From positions 24,224,987 through 24,288,986 of the forward strand of contig CM069612.1 of the NCBI GenBank assembly GCA_035771175.1: a stretch of DNA of 64,000 bases, written 5' to 3'. Position 1 is the stretch's first letter; each line of letters starts with the position of its first letter. A program made the translations under genes and the position numbers. The notes under the pieces are model-generated. The model worked only from the letters and a program-made list of their open reading frames with translations. It did not search any database and was not told the origin of the DNA. Shown piece after piece: positions 60,701 through 64,000 of this stretch. Source of the DNA: Paratinospora sagittata. Lineage: Eukaryota > Streptophyta > Magnoliopsida > Ranunculales > Menispermaceae.

Positions 60701-63700
60701 GATGGCAACTGACAATTTTTTTTTTAATTCTCGATGCAGAAACCATTAGGGGTACTTTCTTTGTTGGATGAAGAATCAACTTTCCCTAAAGCTACTGATT
60801 TGACTTTTGCCAATAAGCTTAAGCAGCACTTGAGCATGAATCCCTGCTTCAAAGAGGAAAGAAATGGGGCTTTTAGTGTTTGTCATTATGCTGGAGAGGT
60901 TAGTTGTGAAAACATCTCAGCCTTTGAGAAAGTTTTTATATTTGTATTTTGGTGTTGGATTGTTTGTTGTTGCTACCATTGAGAAAGTTTGCAAACTGGT
61001 ATGTGGGTGTAAATGTTCTTCAGTATCAATAATAAAAATAGATAAAAAAAAATGGACGGTGAAAACATGCAGCTGAGTTTTGATTAGAGAAACTTAATAA
61101 TGCCCATAAAAATCGCAATGACTAAAAGTCTGAAAATGGTTACTGACTAAAAACATACGGTATAAATTTGATAAACACAATTGTATCGACAAAAACTACT
61201 AAAAGGAGTCAAAGCATGCAGCTCCTTATGTGCCTTCTTTTCTTCTTTATTGTTATTCCTCTCTTGATTCTTTCCATCCCTAGAGAAATAACAAATTTCT
61301 GTATTCATCAATTGCAAATTCTACTTGTGTCTTATGTTTAGGTTCCTTTTCTTGTTGCTTTACTGAATGAGGTGATCTAGGCCAAATACTTCTATAGCAA
61401 GTCTTCAAATTAGAGCAATGGTTGAAACTTGGAAGGTGTATACCAAGAATGAAAATTGCAGGCAATTCAAGAGGGAATCAATGAGGTGGTCTCAAGTAGA
61501 ATTTTACATCAATATTATGTGCCTTTATCTGCTGACCCCCACGAAAAAGTCTTAACACAGGAATGGAGAAATTTGGTTCTTCATAAAATTTTGTTCTGAT
61601 CTAGTAAGAGCAAATTGAGTCATATGAATATGGATCTTCTGAATATACTTGTGGTGTCAATTGTGAATTCACCTCCCATTTTGATAATATGTGATGTTTT
61701 GTCAGGTTTTATATCATACTAGTGGCTTCTTGGAGAAGAATAGAGATCCATTACACTCTGATTTGATCCAACTTCTCTCATCATGCACTTGTCAATTACC
61801 TCAATTTTTTGCAACCAACATGCTGAATCCATCACAGAATCCAGTGAGTCCTTTATGGTGTAGGGGTGCTACCGATCCTCAGAAAAGAAGTGTTGGGACC
61901 AAGTTTAAGGTAGAGATGCCTATCAAGATGTTTTTAAATCTAGACCAACTTATGCTTGTCCTTTTTGCTTCTTTTCTAATTTTATACTTATGATTTAATA
62001 TTTGTTGTATTGCTTTCTTTTTATTATTTACAATTGAGGTATCTTGAATTCTTAATATCTACACTCTATACTAAGGGAGTAGTTTTATCAACTTATTGTC
62101 ATACTTTTCAGGTGGACCACTTACATCATGGTCATCCTTTGCTGAATTCTAATTTTCTCCTAATGTTGATGTAGGATATAGACCCAAAAGTGGTCTGACA
62201 CTTCCCCGTGACCTTGTGCATAGGCTGGAGCTCTGTGCCTTGAGCTGCCCTTTATTGATGTAGGTTATAGGTTAACACATGCAAATCTGATGTATTTCCC
62301 AATATTTGTAGAAGGAAAAATTTTAAGCTTAGATCTCCTTAATTTTGTATAACTTGCTGAAATCTACGTAATTTCCTAGCTGTAACATATAATCAATAAT
62401 TCAATATGAACCTCATTTTGAGAATTTTTTCTTTCAACTAAATTATGTCTAAGATACAAGAAGCAAGGGAATAGAGAGTTTCTCTCCTTATTTATTGGCA
62501 GAAGCATTGACCTGTGTTTTGACCTATGATACAGAGTTATTGGGACGATTTTGATAGTTGAACTCTTAGCTCTAAGTAACAGTTTTTTAGTTTTGTTGTT
62601 CATGTGTTTACTTGTATATTCACTGAATAGGTAATGATGTAATACAACTAAGACAGATAAGTACCATGCACATAGTCTTGGAATGCCAAAATAGAAATAA
62701 TTGGAAAAGGTAAATCCAACTGATGGATTTGCCCTCTGCCTCTCCTCTCTCATAGCTCAATTCAGCTGCTTATTGAGATGGGCTTCCACTACAGTATAAA
62801 ACTTCTGTCCCACAAGTGAATTCAAATCAAGTTCGTGCATCTGTAAGACTGTACCCATTGGGCACAACATATTTCACCTAGTGAACCTGATATAAGTTAC
62901 AACTATCACAACAGGACAAGTTATACTTGTCTAAGTGGTGCATTCATTAACAAAATTCATCAAAAGCAGCCAGTATTGAAACAACATAGTGAAAGATCTA
63001 AACCACATGACTCCATTCCATTCTCATTTGTGGGGGCTCAGGGTATTTGATACCATCGATATTTAATTCATCTTATATCTTCTAACATGTAGATATAACA
63101 ATGCCAAATATACCAAGCAAATAACCATGGGGATTTTTCATTTTTTGGTGCATATGTGTGATTTAAGATTCCTATCCTGGTCCCCTTTTTTCCTCATCTA
63201 TTCTTAAACTGATATACTTCAATATGCACCATTATTTTATCAAAGTTGTTTGCTGTTCCTCTAGGGTCAACTGTTTAAACTGATGCAGCAGTTGGAAAAC
63301 AGCAAGCCACACTTCATTCGTTGCATAAAGCCAAATAATAAGCTGCTTCCTAGAATGTATGAAAAAGAACTTGTATTGCAGCAGCTCAGATGCTGTGGAG
63401 TTTTGGAAGTAGTCCGGATCTCAAGATCGGGGTATCCAACTCGTATGACACATCAACAGTTTGCCACAAGGTATTGGAGGGTCACGGGACCATAATTCTC
63501 TTGTAGCATTGTTTTAAAATTTCATTTTTCTTCGAATAATAGATGGACTCATCCTGCTTTTCTATTGTCTTTCAGGTTTGGCTTTCTTCTTTCAGAGAAT
63601 GTTATAGATGATCCATTAAGCATATCTGTGGCCATTCTTCAGAAATTTAATGTCCCTCCAGATATGTATCAAGTTGGTTATACAAAGTTGTTTTTTCGAA

Positions 63701-63708
63701 CAGGGCAG
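48792..63708 (+). CDS. Class VIII myosin (ATM1/ATM2-type), 5' part
   Basis: Plant class VIII myosins are actin motors at the plasma membrane, plasmodesmata, new cell plates and endosomes. Nineteen exons join in phase: 48792-49286, 50172-50273, 50386-50529, 50618-50768, 50908-50935, 51088-51253, 51459-51522, 51667-51680, 51771-51855, 53637-53740, 53863-54001, 55017-55135, 55216-55368, 56327-56416, 57214-57291, 60740-60898, 61706-61909, 63265-63470 and 63576-63708; 878 codons. Order: N-terminal extension ([21 protein letters not shown]), SH3-like [10 protein letters not shown]-loop GESGAGKT (308-315), switch I NSSRF, switch II DIYGFE, loop-2 region, [20 protein letters not shown] and [12 protein letters not shown]. 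The N-terminus identifies class VIII rather than XI. The ATG at 48792 is chosen over the upstream GTG. IQ motifs, coiled coil and tail lie beyond the right edge. Nearest Arabidopsis relative is probably ATM2 or VIIIB. Confidence 0.96.
49398..49742. repeat. 183-bp tandem duplication in myosin intron 1
   Basis: The phrase gctagagtcaggatttaag starts at 49398 and again at 49581. The two units agree over most of their length (including tgtgattgtcatatgaaagc and gaatgctctccaa), with scattered substitutions. The second unit runs on into a copy of a dispersed repeat (49744-49815). Confidence 0.88.
50908..51253 (+). other. Myosin exons 5-6: nucleotide-binding P-loop and switch I
   Basis: Exon 5 is only 28 bases (50908-50935). 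It joins exon 6 (51088-51253) inside the Ser codon before [12 protein letters not shown], the Walker A motif. Exon 6 ends NDNSSRF, the switch I motif, with donor TTT|GTAAGT. All catalytic residues seen are intact. Confidence 0.95.
51667..51680 (+). other. 14-nt microexon of the myosin gene
   Basis: Between GCATAG and GTAATT lies ttctccttgagaag. Joined to the last T of exon 7 it codes FLLEK, which completes the conserved myosin segment QTFLLEKSRVVQL. Phase (1 in, 0 out) and protein continuity both require it. Confidence 0.93.
51856..53636. other. Myosin intron 9 with dispersed repeat copies
   Basis: 1.8 kb. Two copies of a repeat with the phrases cttgat..cattgttag, accta(t/c)..gctatag and ttttaggtt lie at about 52545-52640 and 52775-52880. 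The first is followed by aacatggtattgaggtttgg, which resembles the tggtatcagagc primer-binding site next to plant Copia LTRs. Further copies lie near 49744 and 54785. No gene. Confidence 0.55.
54785..54875 (+). repeat. Dispersed repeat copy in myosin intron 11
   Basis: Contains catagcttcataagcattgt, then ctacctatttgctatagctt and ttaggttgtatggttatcta, matching the copies near 49744, 52545 and 52775. Probably the LTR edge of an old retroelement; the class is unproven. Confidence 0.5.
55500..55605 (-). mobile_element. RTE-type LINE 3' tail fragment, minus strand
   Basis: On the minus strand the sequence reads [10 protein letters not shown] followed by a gttttgttgagtcgag end and a T/A run, the RTE 3' signature. 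It lies in myosin intron 13. The flanking intron (55369-56326) holds nothing else recognised. Confidence 0.6.
56417..57213. other. Myosin intron 14
   Basis: 0.8 kb of ordinary AT-rich intron. A T run at about 57093-57110 is the only notable tract. No element or gene seen. Confidence 0.6.
58302..58413. repeat. 56-bp tandem duplication inside the solo LTR
   Basis: Two units beginning ttgggtta, each carrying agtgcacgtctatttcaccg and taccgttga, with period 56 and few differences. Confidence 0.9.
59485..59860. repeat. 177-bp tandem repeat inside the solo LTR
   Basis: Units start ctccaccg at 59485, 59662 and 59839: two full copies and a partial third, period 177. Shared phrases include atccatccaacggtagattg, aggagatctacaagtttgag and actttccgaccagctttgtt. 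They create short matching reading frames that are not genes. Confidence 0.92.
60053..60126. repeat. 12-bp minisatellite (TTGATTCYCTCC)n
   Basis: About six copies of ttgattccctcc or ttgattctctcc, following a CT-rich tract, near the right end of the solo LTR. Confidence 0.93.
61910..63264. other. Myosin intron 17
   Basis: 1.35 kb between exons 17 and 18. No element ends or supported reading frame. Confidence 0.6.
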
Positions 63709-64000
63709 GTAATTTTCTCCCTTTATCGAATACATGATGGCTATTTTTCTTCCGTCCTTGATAAAGTCTCTTAAAATTTTACAAGCTCGCTTGCTTCCTT
63801 AATGAGTAACATTGAAAAGGGCCTTGGGGATCTAAAGACTTCTTTGTAGTTGAAATTTTTTTTTTCATAACTAAATATCTGATTAGTAATGTTGAGGGCT
63901 CATTGTAATTGATAAGGTATGTAGTAAGAAAATTCTCACTTGTGGAATGTTGGTGGAGTTTGTTGTTTTTAATTTTTTGCTGGGTAAGAAGACACTGAAG
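63709..64000. other. Start of myosin intron 19, cut by the window edge
   Basis: Opens with GTAATT after the [12 protein letters not shown] exon. The next exon should code the converter end and the first IQ motif and is not in the window. Confidence 0.75.

Noticed and set aside
48792..63708. Assignment of the motor to class XI myosin
   Set aside because: The long Ser/Lys-rich N-terminal extension with SSLEEML and LPSARRQ is characteristic of class VIII and absent from class XI.

Overview
The window is nuclear DNA from a flowering plant, most likely a eudicot. The evidence is AT-rich intergenic DNA, GT-AG introns, plant-only gene families (VAL-type B3 repressor, class VIII myosin, plastid CcdA) and plant-type L1, RTE, hAT and SINE elements. 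I cannot name the species. No rRNA, tRNA, CRISPR or bacterial feature was seen.

Three host genes explain the coding signal. (1) About 714-4214, minus strand: the 5' part (six exons, 184 codons) of a chloroplast thylakoid CcdA thiol-disulfide transporter gene; its 3' part lies beyond the left edge. (2) 5207-42954, minus strand: a complete VAL-family B3 repressor, closest by my reading to VAL3/HSL2. It has 14 coding exons and 906 residues, with PHD-like, B3, CW, Cys-rich and EAR modules. All exon phases join without error. The gene covers 37.7 kb although its CDS is only 2.7 kb. (3) 48792-63708, plus strand: the first 19 exons (878 codons) of a class VIII (ATM1/ATM2-type) myosin, from the N-terminal extension through nearly all of the motor. 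The IQ motifs, coiled coil and tail lie beyond the right edge. Genes 2 and 3 are divergent and share a roughly 5.5 kb, AT-rich intergenic region.

Almost everything else is transposable-element DNA inside introns, much of it with intact target-site duplications (TSDs). VAL introns hold a full-length L1-type LINE (25671-31484, 14-bp TSD) in the same sense as the gene and a 5'-truncated L1 (8985-12305, 15-bp TSD) in antisense. They also hold two hAT-like elements (16887-17774 and 39781-41076, 8-bp TSDs), a 263-bp hAT MITE with perfect 17-bp ends (23008-23270), a tRNA-derived SINE (19434-19666, 16-bp TSD), RTE and L1 relics and an LTR-like relic. The myosin introns hold a probable 3-kb solo LTR with internal tandem repeats, a 183-bp tandem duplication and several copies of a dispersed repeat.

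I found no novel multi-gene system. The points most worth following are the TE-inflated VAL gene that retains a CW domain, the datable nested insertions, and the 14-nt myosin microexon.
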